64,000 nt of DNA from Theobroma cacao (Eukaryota > Streptophyta > Magnoliopsida > Malvales > Malvaceae), in contig NC_030856.1 of assembly GCF_000208745.1 (NCBI RefSeq), positions 8,631,367 through 8,695,366 on the forward strand, given 5' to 3'. Of the stretch, positions 49,783 through 62,100 are shown one piece after another (the stretch's first letter is position 1; every line of letters starts with the position of its first letter). The notes beneath the pieces are model-generated. The model ran no database searches. It was given only the letters and a program-made list of their open reading frames with translations, and was not told the origin of the DNA. The translations under genes were made by a program, and so were the position numbers.

Positions 49783-51009
49783 GTCACGACCCAAATCGGG
49801 GATTCATGATCAACACGAGTCTAGAGGCAAAGCCCGTGAGGCCTTAGATCAAAATCATCTATCATTAGCCAAAGGATTCCACACAAAGTATTTTCATAGC
49901 ATAACTAAACTCAAATACAAATATTTGACCTTGGCATATCATTCATACTCCATATTTAATACATTATTCATAAGATATTCATTGGCCATTAAGGCAGGTT
50001 CATATTTACAACCCTTAGACAAATATAAATGGCATGTTGTTCCCACATACATCACAATTATACTGAGTACGGAAGCTTGCAATAGACTTAGCAAAGTGAC
50101 CAAATGGGATGGGGACCTATCGGATGTCAAAATTGATCTGTCAATGGACGACCCTTGTCACGCAATCCTGTGGCTTATTTATCTACACATGGTATAGTAA
50201 ATGGGTGAGTCATCTAATACTTAGTGAGGGGAGCAGATAAATAAAACATATATGATATACATATATATACACACATATAGCATTATCAATGCTAACAAAA
50301 TGCTCTAACAAGAATCTCCAATATTAGGGGCATATCAGTCATCCCTATGAAATCTCCACAAGTAGTACATATTAACTAGGCTTATCCTTGAAGCCATTCA
50401 AAGTTGCACTCCATAGGCACACTTTAGTTTTCGAAGTGTTATATCAAATCAAGTCTATCTTTGCCTCTCTGAGGCTATGTACATCATCCGTGATTTAAAT
50501 CAAATCTTAGAGTGGTCTTCTCTGGACATAAATAAATCACGCATGGTGGCCAATCGACTAAGTCAAACCCTCATGCGAAGTAGTTTTGATGGATGGCATC
50601 AAATCAACTCATGCGTGTGTTGAAGCAATCAGGCGAAGTACACAATCATCATCCGAAGTAATTGTCGTTATGTGAGACATCAAAATTCCAGGAGTGGCCA
50701 CCAATCTTTTTTATATTTATATATGATTGGTCACTTATTAAATTTGTCTTATTTGACGAGGTTCTAAATCGATTTTAGGTTCGTCTAAAGAACAAAACTT
50801 GGTCTATGAATTTGAGAATTGGGTTCGGGAGTATAGTTATGTATGGGGAAAGATTAACACTCCTATAACTCTCGTTCAACAAACGATATCAAATAATCAT
50901 TTGTTATAATATTTTAACCTTATTTTTAGTTTTATTCTTGTGTTTTCTTAATCACTGTTTATTTATTTTTTAATCTTATTTTAATTTTTTTGACTACAAA
51001 CGAATCTTT
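49783..51009 (+). mobile_element. TGTCACGACCC-type LTR fragment, 3' end not found
   Basis: Begins TGTCACGACCCAAATCGGGG, the same 11-base start as the solo LTRs at 8754 and 55566, but diverges from them afterwards. No matching CA end or TSD could be located, so this is probably a truncated or related LTR. The right limit given is arbitrary. The 145-aa open frame at 49760-50197 shows no recognisable domain. Confidence 0.35.
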
Positions 51010-51780
51010 TTATTGAAGAATATTTCCCTGAGTCCTTCCATCTTTCTAGTAAAATACAAAAGATATCTTTTCACCTAGAGAATTTGTTGAAGAAACTTAT
51101 CTTTTCAAATTTTTCAAAAAAAACCCCATCATCGGGATCATCATCCAAACTTTATTTCAAAGATAAAAATATGCATGATGAATATGAAATGCAGGGATGA
51201 TGAATCTTATGGATTCCAAATTATTACATATGAATGATGATCGCTTATTGAGGGCATTTCCCTGGTTTTCCCATCTTTTTGGTAAAATCTAGGATTGCCC
51301 TATCACCTAGAGAATTCCTTGAGAAACTTATCTTTTGAAATTTTACAAGGAAATCTCATCATTGGGATCACTGTTCATAGGTACGTGTGTCAATGGAGTG
51401 CAAGTTCATAATTAATTATTACACTTGACAACCTTTTATCAATGCCATTTCTAGGATCCTCCCATCATTTTGATGAAATTCGAAAATATCATCTCACCTA
51501 GAGAATTCTCCAATGAAACTTATCCTTCCAAGCTTCTTAGAAAAATCACATCATCGGGATTGGCAATCGTGTACAGAATAAGGTTTGTCGAGCTTGATGC
51601 ATATTATAATTTGTTAAATACAAATCAAAGTCTTGTATTGATAGCATTTTCCGGATCCTCCCATCATTTTGGTAAAATTTAGGACCGAATTCTCACTTAG
51701 AGAATTTCTTAGGAAAGCTTATCCTTACAAACTTCCTCAAAAAGATCTCATCATCGGAACCTTGATTTGCATGCAGGATA
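51010..51780 (+). repeat. Degenerate tandem repeat, four copies of about 200 bp
   Basis: Copies start near 51021, 51254, 51443 and 51642. Each runs through the same succession of blocks: a CATTTCC-type start, CCTCCCATC-TTTTGGTAAAAT, CACCTAGAGAATT, GAAACTTATC and TCATCATCGGGATC. Similarity between copies is partial, with many substitutions and small indels. No coding function or known family was recognised. Confidence 0.7.
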
Positions 51781-52484
51781 TAAAATCAAAATGAATAGAA
51801 TGACAATTTAAAAAAAATGTAATTATGATGGCGCATAATAATCTAGCTATTATTTTTACTATTCCTTTTTGGCAAAGTTAAAATATTATTTTCTATTATT
51901 ATATTATTATTCTATTTTTTACTTATTATTATTTTTTACATTATCCTGTGTGTTTCCAATAGTGATGAATAAAACCTAAATATCCTATCATGTTATTTTA
52001 TAAAAGTATTAATATTCAACATTTTTTAGGCATCAAAATAATTTATATATATATCTTTCGCTAAACTATATCTATTTATTTATTTATTTACTTTTTTTTG
52101 CATATCCATATTATTTTAACACACATTATTTAATGTGATTAACTACCGTATTTTGTTCATATATTTTTTAGAAAATAAAAATATTATTGCATGATAACTA
52201 AACAAACAAACAAAAATCAAGGAGAAAACATAAACAAACGAAAACCAAGCCCAATAGCAAGTCAAACCAATATTCAAAGGGAGGTCCATTACGTTATGTT
52301 GTTTCAATTCTTTTCAGGGCTTGGCTTTCGGTTTGTACCCAAAGAAAAACTTCCGTGCACCACAACGAAGTCCAGTAAGCCAAACTAGATGGAAATATTT
52401 CATTAGGTTGTCGAATACTTTCAACTGTGTCCATTCCGCGTATAGAGAAATGTTTCTTAATTTTCAGACACTAGAAGCAGCCCC
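51781..52484. other. AT-rich intergenic DNA
   Basis: No gene, repeat boundary or conserved motif recognised. Confidence 0.45.
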
Positions 52485-52700
52485 AAGTGTTTCTCTTTGG
52501 TGCTTGTTTTATGACTCATATATTTGACAAAGTTAACGTATATACCCTCAATATAGCCATTTAAATCTTGTGTGTCAATCTGCCTGTATTTCCATTACAG
52601 CAGCCAGCCTCTTCCACTTTTAAATGAGGAATCTTGAATGTGAAAGTGTAGTAATGAGACAACTCCGGCTCATATATTCTGACATGAAAAGTGAAAGTAG
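52485..52700 (+). repeat. Duplicated SOT flank segment, downstream copy
   Basis: About 215 bp closely similar to the sequence upstream of SOT-2 at 55525-55565 joined to 58272-58440 (on either side of the 2.7-kb solo LTR). The last 80 bases are also similar to 47260-47350 upstream of SOT-1. This copy gives the empty site for the solo LTR insertion. Confidence 0.75.
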
Positions 52701-52739
52701 GAGTAACTAATCACAAAATGGCCGACAATAAAATATAGC

Positions 52740-53233
52740 TTTGAATGGACATTTTTGTGTGTTTTCTGGTGGACTTCTGTTCAGATTGATTCAATGTTTT
52801 CTGGTTGCGCTTTCTGGGCATTTCTTCTCGTTCTTCTTGTCGAGCTGTTCCTCTGATTGTTGCTCATTTTTGCCGCCTGCTTGTGTTGCTGCTGCCTTCT
52901 GATTTGGATGGTGTTTTTCTTTGCTCATATATATTTTTTTTTATAATTGTAGAAAGGAGGATCTAATCCTGTTCTTTAGATAGAGAGATTATACATTAAC
53001 CCATAAATCAAATGTTCGAGTACTTGCTCATATTTACTGCAATTGTCTTCCTTTTGTTGTTGGTCATGAAGGTTATGTTTGGTTTTTGTTCTCATGGTTT
53101 TTTTTTTTGTTTCTTTTGTTTATTTGTTATTCTCCTTTCGTTCTCTTGGATGCTGGTTTTTTTGCTTCCAAGGAATTTTTATTCCTTGTTGATTAATGAT
53201 ATCTTTATCTTTAAAAAAAAAAAAGAGTTAAAT
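52740..53233 (+). mobile_element. Possible 5'-truncated LINE 3' end with poly(A)
   Basis: A T- and G-rich stretch with many TTTGTTTTTG-like runs, finishing TTAATGATATCTTTATCTTT directly before a run of about 14 A. That layout is typical of the 3' end of plant L1-type LINEs. No reverse transcriptase coding sequence and no target duplication were found, so the call is tentative. Confidence 0.4.
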
Positions 53234-53559
53234 TTATTCTCACTGCTATATATATCCAACATCAACTACTATATATATCCAACATCAATAAAATTGTCAA
53301 TCTTATAATAATCCAAAATTTTAAAATATAAAAATAAATCAAACAAAAAGAGGCACATGTTATCATTAATTTATTAATTTTATTTATGTCTTATCTTCAT
53401 AATAATGTGCACGAAGGTACACAAATGCATAGCACATAAGGGTTGATTTCAAGATGGAAACGAATAAAACCAATTTGGTAGAAAATGTTCAAATGCAAAA
53501 GAACAACAAAAAATTACAGAGTGCTATAAAATACCTATGCACTTGTTGGATTTAACAGT

Positions 53560-54567
53560 CTATTCCTCTTTATCCAACAAATCAAACTTTAGGCCGGAAT
53601 CGCCCAACTTTTCTTCAGAAAGTTGTTTCATGCGATCAGCCATTGGTGGGTTTATGAAATTCACCCAATCTCCCACCTTACCATTCCTAAAAAATGCTGA
53701 ATTCTTAAGCCCAACATAGCTTTCTCCAGTTATGTTCACTTCCAAAGTCTTCAAGGTTTCAAAGCGACACAGCTTTGATATTTCTTCAACTACTCCTTGT
53801 CTAATTTCCTCCTCCGAGAAAGGGTAGCCCAAGAAATCAGCCAGCTTCTTCAAGTTGGAAGCAATATCCTTCTTCAAATCTTCATATTTCAAAAATAAGA
53901 CTTTTTCAGGATGCTCCAAACTCATCTTCCAATACCCTAAAACATGTTCCCAAAATGGACCATAGGCATGAATTCCTTTACAAAACCTGTCAAAACCTTC
54001 CTCTATCGAAAAAGGTTTGAAATCTTCATTTCTAGGAAAATTATCCACAATAAAGTGCCAATCCGAGATGAATTGGTCGAGAGGGTTCCTGCAAAGATAA
54101 ACAATGCGACAATTGGATTTTAGGATGGAACTAGGCAATGTACCATAGGGTGTGTGAGTTGCAAAAATTCTTGGGCTAGGAAAATTTTCATTTTCAAGAT
54201 CAGGAGTTTGGTTTTTCGAGTAAATGTTGAAATCAATGAAAGGCACAAGTTCATGGGGGTTTGCTGTGAGCAAAGGGCTTTGCGTGAGTGGAAATTGATT
54301 GCGGTTCACAATGGAGAAGATGAGAGCCTTCAACCATGTGGTGCCTGATTTGGGCGTAGTGATTAAGAAGATATCAGTTTCATGGGCTTTGACGTGGTTT
54401 TGAAATGCAATGACTGCCTTGGGTGCAAAGAATGGGTACCAAAAGCCTTGGTATTGGTAGAGAGTGGAGCCAACCCAGTCCTTCTCTTGTGGAAGTGTTT
54501 GAATCAATTCTTCCATTAGCTTGTCTCCTTCGGTGGAAATGTTTTTGGATGCAGTTTTATCATCCAT
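53560..54567 (-). CDS. SOT-2, cytosolic sulfotransferase
   Basis: Intact intronless 335-aa enzyme of the plant soluble sulfotransferase family. It transfers sulfonate from PAPS to hydroxyl groups of small molecules in the cytosol; flavonoids, hydroxyjasmonates, brassinosteroids and desulfoglucosinolates are known substrates in the family, and the one used here is unknown. Motifs: PAPS 5'-phosphosulfate loop T71-P-K-S-G-T-T-W78; catalytic His138 in A-T-H-T-P-Y-G; PAP 3'-phosphate binding R160 and S168 in RNPLDQFISDW; C-terminal F-R-N-G-K-V-G-D-W at 293-301, where the family usually has R-K-G. No signal peptide or membrane segment. Nearly identical to the broken SOT-1 about 7 kb away, so the two are tandem duplicates. 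The ATG giving MDDKTASKN is the first in frame and matches SOT-1. Confidence 0.93.
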   Translation of the reverse strand: MDDKTASKNISTEGDKLMEELIQTLPQEKDWVGSTLYQYQGFWYPFFAPKAVIAFQNHVKAHETDIFLITTPKSGTTWLKALIFSIVNRNQFPLTQSPLLTANPHELVPFIDFNIYSKNQTPDLENENFPSPRIFATHTPYGTLPSSILKSNCRIVYLCRNPLDQFISDWHFIVDNFPRNEDFKPFSIEEGFDRFCKGIHAYGPFWEHVLGYWKMSLEHPEKVLFLKYEDLKKDIASNLKKLADFLGYPFSEEEIRQGVVEEISKLCRFETLKTLEVNITGESYVGLKNSAFFRNGKVGDWVNFINPPMADRMKQLSEEKLGDSGLKFDLLDKEE

Positions 54568-54954
54568 AAGAGCAGAGCAAATTGAGTGAATGTTTGCTGA
54601 GAAGAAAGCTAGTGAGAAATGAGTGCCAAATATGATCCAATGAATACGCGTATATAGACACCATAAAAAAATTCAGGCTCCAGATCTCGAATTTAAGAAA
54701 TCTTCTGGTCAAACCTACCTTGAAATTTTCGAAACTAATGAAAAAACAATAGCATTCAAAGTTTGCAGCTATGACTTTTGAGGAAAAATGTATAGACACC
54801 ATAAGAATGATATAAATAGAGGCCTAAGAGCCACCTAACCACATGCCACCGGAGGGCATGTTCTCATAGGGGGGATCATGGTCCAGTAATTGATAAAGAG
54901 ACAGCAATTAATCCACATGCTCAGTCCCAAAAGAATCGGGATATGGAAGATCAC

Positions 54955-55165
54955 TTAAGCCCAACTTGTGCAAGTTCATCGGCGACGGTGTTGGCTTCTC
55001 TACGGATATGCACCAGCTGCCACGTCTTCACCTCTTGCTTTAATAAACAACTGGTTGACCACGTTATTTAAACAGCATGGGACATTTAGCGGATTGTTGC
55101 ACCGGTTCATTGCATTGGTCGAGTCGTTCTCTTCCAACTTGACATGTGAGGAGCTCCACGTTCCT
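54955..55165 (-). pseudogene. RNase H-like relic of a non-LTR retroelement
   Basis: On the minus strand the sequence reads L-E-E-N-D-S-T-N-A-M-N-R-C, then, after a frameshift near 55015, W-Q-L-V-H-I-R-R-E-A-N-T-V-A-D-E-L-A. The second part is the conserved end of the RNase H-like (RVT_3) domain found in plant LINE polyproteins and their domesticated derivatives. Only about 65 codons remain. The location upstream of SOT-2 is probably incidental. Confidence 0.6.
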
Positions 55166-55565
55166 CAACTCGTGTTTTATTTTTATTTTTTTAACAAAAG
55201 CTCTTGTTTTACTTTCTTATTCCATTTACAATCTTCCTTGAATTTAGCAGTATAATATATTCAACCATAGTTGTCATATCTTCAATCATATTTTGTCTTA
55301 GTGAAATTTTCTATACTTTATTTCTTAATTAAATTTTTAGATTTCTTTTTTTTTTTAATGATCAAATTCTTCAATCCAAGGATCAAATGCATCATCATTG
55401 AATCCGACTCTATCAGCTCAATGGAAATGATCAAGACAGGATAAAATCATACAGTCTTACGTAGTAAAATAAAATCTCAAAACAAATAACAAATGGTCAT
55501 TAGCATCTTTGGAGAATGTTTTTCTTTGATACTTGTTTTATGACTCATATATTTGACAAAATTAA

Positions 55566-58271
55566 TGTCACGACCCAGAACTCCCATAAGGCCCATAACA
55601 ACCGCCGCAAACCTCGACAGACATTCTTCCCCTGAATGCCTTTGGGGACCTCGCAAGGCTTTTGTACCAATTTTTCTATTCCTCTTTTTTTTTTTTTTCC
55701 TTTTTGAATAATAAAATAAAAATATTAATTAAAAAAATCTATTTTAATGTAAAACAATATATACGTATATTTTTGAAACATCAAAAATTAGTTTTCTGCA
55801 CATAAAAACAAAATAAATTTATACATATTGTAATATAGAAAACTGGAGTATATAATTTTATAATGACACGTGGGCCCCCAAATAACTGAGAAAGTTTAAG
55901 TCTATAACCTTACTTTCTAGGATGCAACTTCGAAATTTACTACTCGATGCAATTGGCAGTCTATTGCCTATTCTGAGCCCGAAAAATGTATAAGAAGAAG
56001 AGGTGAGATTGTAAAATCTCAGTGAGTAGACAGACATCATCAAAATAATCTAAAGCCGAGTAATAGGAGACAATTAAAATAATTCATCCCAACCCATATA
56101 AATAATTGGATTTCATCCAATTACTCAACATGGCTTATGCACTTTTCAAAAACTTGGCCCTTGCCAAAAATTCATTCTCGGAGATACCCAGCAAAGGCAT
56201 CTTACCGAGACCGCCAAGGCTGTTTATTGTCACACACACAAACACATTTCACCTCTGACAACACAGCCGTTCCTCAACGTTGGCTGAGTCCCAGTTTCAC
56301 GTGGTGGCCAACATGAAATGTACTCAAATCCTACCTCGGGAGTTATCCTACGCGCCTCTCCAATCGAGGTAAGCTCAATAATTGGGAACCATGCCCCTCT
56401 AATTAGGCTGGCCCACAGAACCCCCGTCACTGCAGTGCCCACTTTATAATCCACCAATCAATAAAATCATAATAGTATGACATGGCTCACTTAACACATT
56501 CAAGGCAAATCAAAAAAGTTCATACATTCTTTAAATCATAAAAATAACCAGTCATACTCACATTTATCATAAGCCATTTAATGTAAAATTATGGATAAAC
56601 AACACAATCATAGTATAGGTCTCCAATTACTCTATTTTTGAAATCATTATTAAATTTTCAAAAATTTTATAAAATTATTTTATAAAATCTCATTTTCCCA
56701 TAAAACACAATAATTTTCCAATTAAACCATTTTTCCATAAAATCACACAATTAAATAAATCTACTCTAGATAATTAAGACGATAGTAAGTTTACTCACTG
56801 TACTAGGAGTAGATATACTCCTATTCTCGGTCCTCGGGTGTAGTCTTTTACCCGTATCAGATAGCTCACCACCTATCCACAATACATGACACAAAAAATT
56901 CAATAATTTGTGTCAAATCAATATATATTATTTCAGGCTCTTATCCATGCGTATGCACTAGATAGGGTGTGAAATGTTTGGACAATCGCTTAATCACAGT
57001 GTCCGACCTAACTCGCCTATACACGGTGTAAATTTCTAAAATCTCCAATTCAACTCCAAGTCCATCCATTTCAATTTCAATTATCCAATTATATCCACAA
57101 TACCTCAATGACTATGAATGTGGTCCAATTTATCAGTTCGGATCACAAATTACGCTTTTACCCCTAGTGGGTAAAAATTTCAATTTTTTTGCACCAAAAA
57201 TTCCCATTTAATTTCCAACCTCATAATTCATCATTTTTCCATCTAATTCTCTTAAAATAAAGTCAACCTCATCCTCACACACCATTGGCTAGATTCGGCC
57301 TAGAGAAATTCATGGAGAAAATGAATATTTTTCTTGTTGTTTTACTCATAAACATGCTAAACTAACACTAAACACTAACATAGTTCAAAATCAAATTAAT
57401 CTAACAACTTTCTCTCTCTAAACCCATATGATCAGATTTGAATCCATCATCAAAACACATAATTTAACCATGGAAAATAAGGAGAAATGCATGGAAATGA
57501 TAAATCTTAAGCTAAGCTTGAAAAATCATACCTTTAAACACTTGATTCCTTGAAAAATCACACTTTTTCTTTGAATTTTCTCACTCTAGGGTTTGTTCTT
57601 ATTTCTCTCTCTCTCTCCTGCTGGTTTTGGCTGACCCTCCCAATAAAGAATTCTGGAATTTTCAAGCCTCTTAATAGGCTTAATAAAATATTATTATTTT
57701 ATTTACCTTTTGAATATTTTTTTTTTCTAGCCATTTTTTTTACTTTCTTTTTCTACCACTCAATCCTCTTCACTTATCCATGTCTTCCATGAAATTTCTA
57801 GACTTTTCCAAAGTTTTGGTGGAGCAAATTTTTAAAAATTACACTTTTACCCCATAATGTGAAAAATTACATTTTTACCCCAAAAATTGAAAAATTTCCC
57901 ATAGATATATTTTTCATCCCTTATACTCATACCATTCTCCAATTTGTCAAATGTGAGCTAAATTCTCTCAAAATCTCAAATTTTGTCCGCAAGTGAAAAA
58001 ATTACGATTTTGCCCTTAGATAGTGAAAATTTCGGTTTGACTCCGAATTGATCCTCGAACTCCGAATTACCATTTTGAGTCACCCCTGAACTGTGAAACT
58101 CTTAATTTCACCTTAAAATTCCTATTTGAACTAGTTCGAGGCTTAATTGACTCAATGGTACCATTATGGGCAATATCGTCTTTTAATGATTTCTCGAACT
58201 TTCAAAATATACAAACATTCTATCGAGCATGTGAATAACATTATAATTATTTTACAAAGCAGAGTTTGACA
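55566..58271 (+). mobile_element. Large solo LTR, TGTCACGACCC family, 2.7 kb
   Basis: Begins TGTCACGACCCAGAACTCCC and ends AGAGTTTGACA, flanked by the perfect 5-bp duplication ATTAA (55561-55565 and 58272-58276). The paralogous segment at 52485-52700 lacks it. It is the same family as 8754-11690: the final 250 or so bases match with scattered differences, and both share the AACCGCCGC block near the start. No coding domains, primer-binding site or second LTR were seen. Confidence 0.87.
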
Positions 58272-58276
58272 ATTAA

Positions 58277-58440
58277 TGTATTTACCCTAAATATAGCCAT
58301 TTAAATCTTGTGTGTCAATCTGCTTGTATTTCCATTTCATCAGCCAACCTCTACCACAATTAAATGAGGAATCCTGAATGTGGCAGTGTACTAATGAGAC
58401 AACTCCTGCCCATACATTCTGAAATGAGAAGTGAAAGTAG
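58277..58440 (+). repeat. Duplicated SOT flank segment, upstream copy
   Basis: Continuation of 55525-55565 after the solo LTR, matching 52535-52700. It ends exactly where the copia LTR at 58441 begins. Confidence 0.75.
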
Positions 58441-59084
58441 TGTTGGAAAATAATGTATTTTATAAGGTTCAAACATCCCACATTGCCAAAATATATAAAA
58501 GGTGAATGCCTTATATTAGGAAACCAACTATGGACTTGTTGCAAGCAAGAAAAATAGAGTGGGCTCGCGCGCACACAAAATTGGGCCAAACCTTTAGAAA
58601 CTTCAGATTCCCTCTCCTTGCAAGCGAGTATACACGTGGGTTGTGCCCAAGTGACTTTTTGTACCTGGACTTTATTTTTTTGAACTTTTTCAGCCTTTGA
58701 TTAAATCAAAGTCCAACTCTACCATACTTACCTAATTCTTCTAGTTTTCCTCAATGTTTATCCTAGTTTTGCTCCAACGTGTATCTGACTTGGTATAAAT
58801 GTTGACCAATTTTTCCTCAACTCCCTGATCTGGTGCAACGTTCACCTCACTCCATGTTTATAAATACAACCTCACACCCTCACTCACAAGACACACCAAA
58901 GCTTTTCTTCTCTTAAGCTTTCTCTGTTGGGTTTTCTTCTTTTTTTTTTTCTGCTGTTCTTGTCATCCCTTAATAGTTTGTGCAAACTATAAGGAAGGGT
59001 CTGTTGAATCCTGGAGGATAACCGCTACAGTCCTTTTGCATCGAGTTTTATACTCCGAAAGGGCAAAAATTATCCTTAAGGACA
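58441..59084 (+). repeat. 5' LTR of the third copia element
   Basis: The first 310 bases match 63690-64000. The right limit is inferred from a CA dinucleotide before the leader. Confidence 0.65.
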
Positions 59085-59169
59085 GTGATACCATGCCTCA
59101 GACCAATTACTGCTTTTACTAGTTTTATATTCCTTTATTTCTAATATTTTTCTAACATTCTTAAGGATA

Positions 59170-62100
59170 ATAGATTCCCACGTTAATAATGTTGCTGCCA
59201 CTGTTCCTAATGCTGCCTCTGTCTCTACTGCCACCACCACTGTCAACGGTTCCCCCATAGCTCCCACTCCGATGATCATTCCTCCTATGCCCTCGACTTC
59301 ATATGCGAAACCATTTCTAGATATTTCCAAAATAGAAGTCTTTGATGGCAGAAACTTCAAAAAGTGGCAAGAAAGGATTTTTTCAATCCCTGATGTTCAT
59401 GGGGTTGCTTTTGCACTAATTTATTTCAAGCCAGATGAAGTCAAGATGCTGGAACCATGGATGCATGCAAATAAGGTATGCAGGCATGCAATCATTAGCA
59501 CATTTTCTAATGAGTTGTTTGATGTATACAGCCCTTACAAAGAAACAAAGCAAATATGAGAGTCAATGATAGCCAAATACACTGCTGAAGATGTTGGGAA
59601 ACAGAAGTTCGTGATTGGCAACTTTTATTGCTGGAAGATGACAGATGACAAGGACATCAAGAGTCAAATCAATAAATACCACAAGCTGGTGGATGGTTTG
59701 AAGGTTGAAAAAATCAACTTGCAAGAAGAGTTCGTTGATGGGTTGTTGATTGAGAAGCTAACAGAATCCTGGAATGGATACAAGCAACAACTGAAGCACA
59801 AGGAAAAGCAGTTGTCACTTGCAGATTTGATTGTGCACATCATTATTGAAGACACAACTCGCAGGGAGATTAAGGCCTCCAAAGCTAAGGAAATTGCAAC
59901 TAAAGCCAATCTGGTGCAAGGCAAAACCAAGCGCCAACAAAGGTACCCTTACAAACCTGATCATAAACCCAAAGCTCCTCATCTCACCTTTAAAAAGAAG
60001 GGTAGTTGTTTTGTCTGTGGAAAGTCAGGGCATCATGCAGCACAATGCAGGAAAATAGCAAAGGGAAATGACAAACCTGCTAATCCAAGAGTCAACTTGG
60101 TCAAAGTAGATGAATCTGACGATGTAATTGCTGCGGTCATTTCACAAGCAAATATGGTTGCCAGTGTGAAGGAATGGGTGGTAGACTCAGGTGCTACCAA
60201 GCATATTTGTGCAAACAGAAATGCCTTTACCTCCTATACTCCTATAGGGGAAGGAGAAGAGACAATTTACCCCAGTGATTCTCGAACTGCTCAAGTTCTT
60301 GGTAAAGGGAAAGTCCTTCTCAAGCTCACATCTAACAAGACCCTAGCTCTAAATGATGTTCTTCATGTTCCCAATATAAGGGCAAACCTGGTATCTATGG
60401 CCTTATTAGGCAAGGTTGGGGTGAAAGTGTCATTCGAATCTGACAAGATAGTGATGACCAAAAATAATGTGTTTGTGGGTAAGGGTTATTGCAATCAAGG
60501 ACTCTTTGTACTTAATATTTCCAATGTTTGGAATGAAAATGACAATTCTTTCACTTACATGATTGACTCTGATGATTTATGGCATGGTAGACTAGGACAT
60601 GTTAGTATTCCCTATATTAAGAAAATGCAATCACTAGGATTAATTTCTAATATTAAAAATGGATGCTTTAATAAATGTGAAATATGTGTTGAAACGAAAT
60701 CAACTAAGAAAAATTGTATTTCAGTAAATAGAGAATCTGAATTATTAAGTTTAATTCATACAGACTTAGGAGATCTAAAACAAACTGTGACTAGATGAGG
60801 TAAGCAATACTATGTTACATTTATTGACGATTATTCTAGATTTACTAAAGTTTATTTACTTAGGCATAAAGATGAAGCTTTTGACATGTTTATTAAATAT
60901 AAAGCTGAGGTAGAAAATCAATTGAATAAAAAGATAAAAAGAGTTAGATCAGATAGAGGGGGTGAATATATACCGATTAATGATATTTGTGAAAAAGAAT
61001 GAATAATTCATGAAATTACTCCTCCATATTCTCCTGAATCAAATGGTGTAGCTTAAAGAAAAAATAGAACATTAAAAGAAATGAAGAACTCTATGCTTGT
61101 TACTTCCAATGCACGTGAAAATTTGTGGGGTGAAGCTTTATTATCTACATGTCATATTCAAAATAGAATACCTTATAAGAAAACTGGTAAGACACCTTAT
61201 GAATTATGGAAAGGTTATTCTCCTAATTTAAAATATTTAAAAGTATGGGGGTGTCTAGCTAAGGTAATGCTTCTTGAATTTAAGAAGAGAAAAATTGGTT
61301 CTAAAACATCTGATTGCATGTTTATTGGTTATGCTGAACATAGTGTTGCATATAGGTTTCTTGTATTAAAAAGTGATGTTATTGATTGTAATACAATTGT
61401 TGAAACAAAGAATGCTGAATTTTTTGAACTTATTTTTCTATTAAGAATTGATACAATTTCTCATACACCCTTTAGTAAAAATGATTTTGAAATACAAAAT
61501 GATGATTTGAGAAGGAGTAAAAGACCAAGGAAGGAAATTTCTTTTGGTAATGATTTTTGTACTTATCTTGTAGATAATGATCCTTTGACTTATGTTGATG
61601 CAATTTCTTCTAAAGAAAGTTTATTTTGGAAAGAAGCCATACAAAATGAGATTGATTCGATTTTACAAAATCAAACTTGGGAATTAGTTGATTTACCACC
61701 TGGAGCCAAACCAATTGGTTGCAAATGGATTTTTAAAAGGAAAATTAATTCTAATGGTTCTATTGATAAATATAAAGCTAGATTAGTTACAAAGGGTTTT
61801 ACTCAAAAACCAAACATTGACTATTTTGATACTTTTTCTCTAGTAACAAGAATTGCATCAATTCGTGTTTTATCTACCTTAGCTTCAATTTACAAACTTA
61901 TTGTTCATCAAATGGATGTAAAAACTGCTTTTTTAAATGGTGATTTAGAAGAAGAAATTTATATGACACAACCTGAGGGATGTATTCTTCCTAATCAAGA
62001 AAACAAAGTTTGTAAATTAATTAAATCATTATATGGTTTGAAATAAGCACCAAAACAATGGCATGAGAAATTTGATCAAATTCTTGTTAGTAATGGATTT

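Noticed and set aside
49760..50197. 145-codon open frame
   Set aside because: It overlaps an LTR-like start (TGTCACGACCC) and has no recognisable domain or paralogue, so chance is the simplest reading.
53012..53308. 98-codon hydrophobic open frame
   Set aside because: The Phe/Leu-rich product comes from T-rich DNA at the presumed LINE 3' end and runs through the poly(A) tract.
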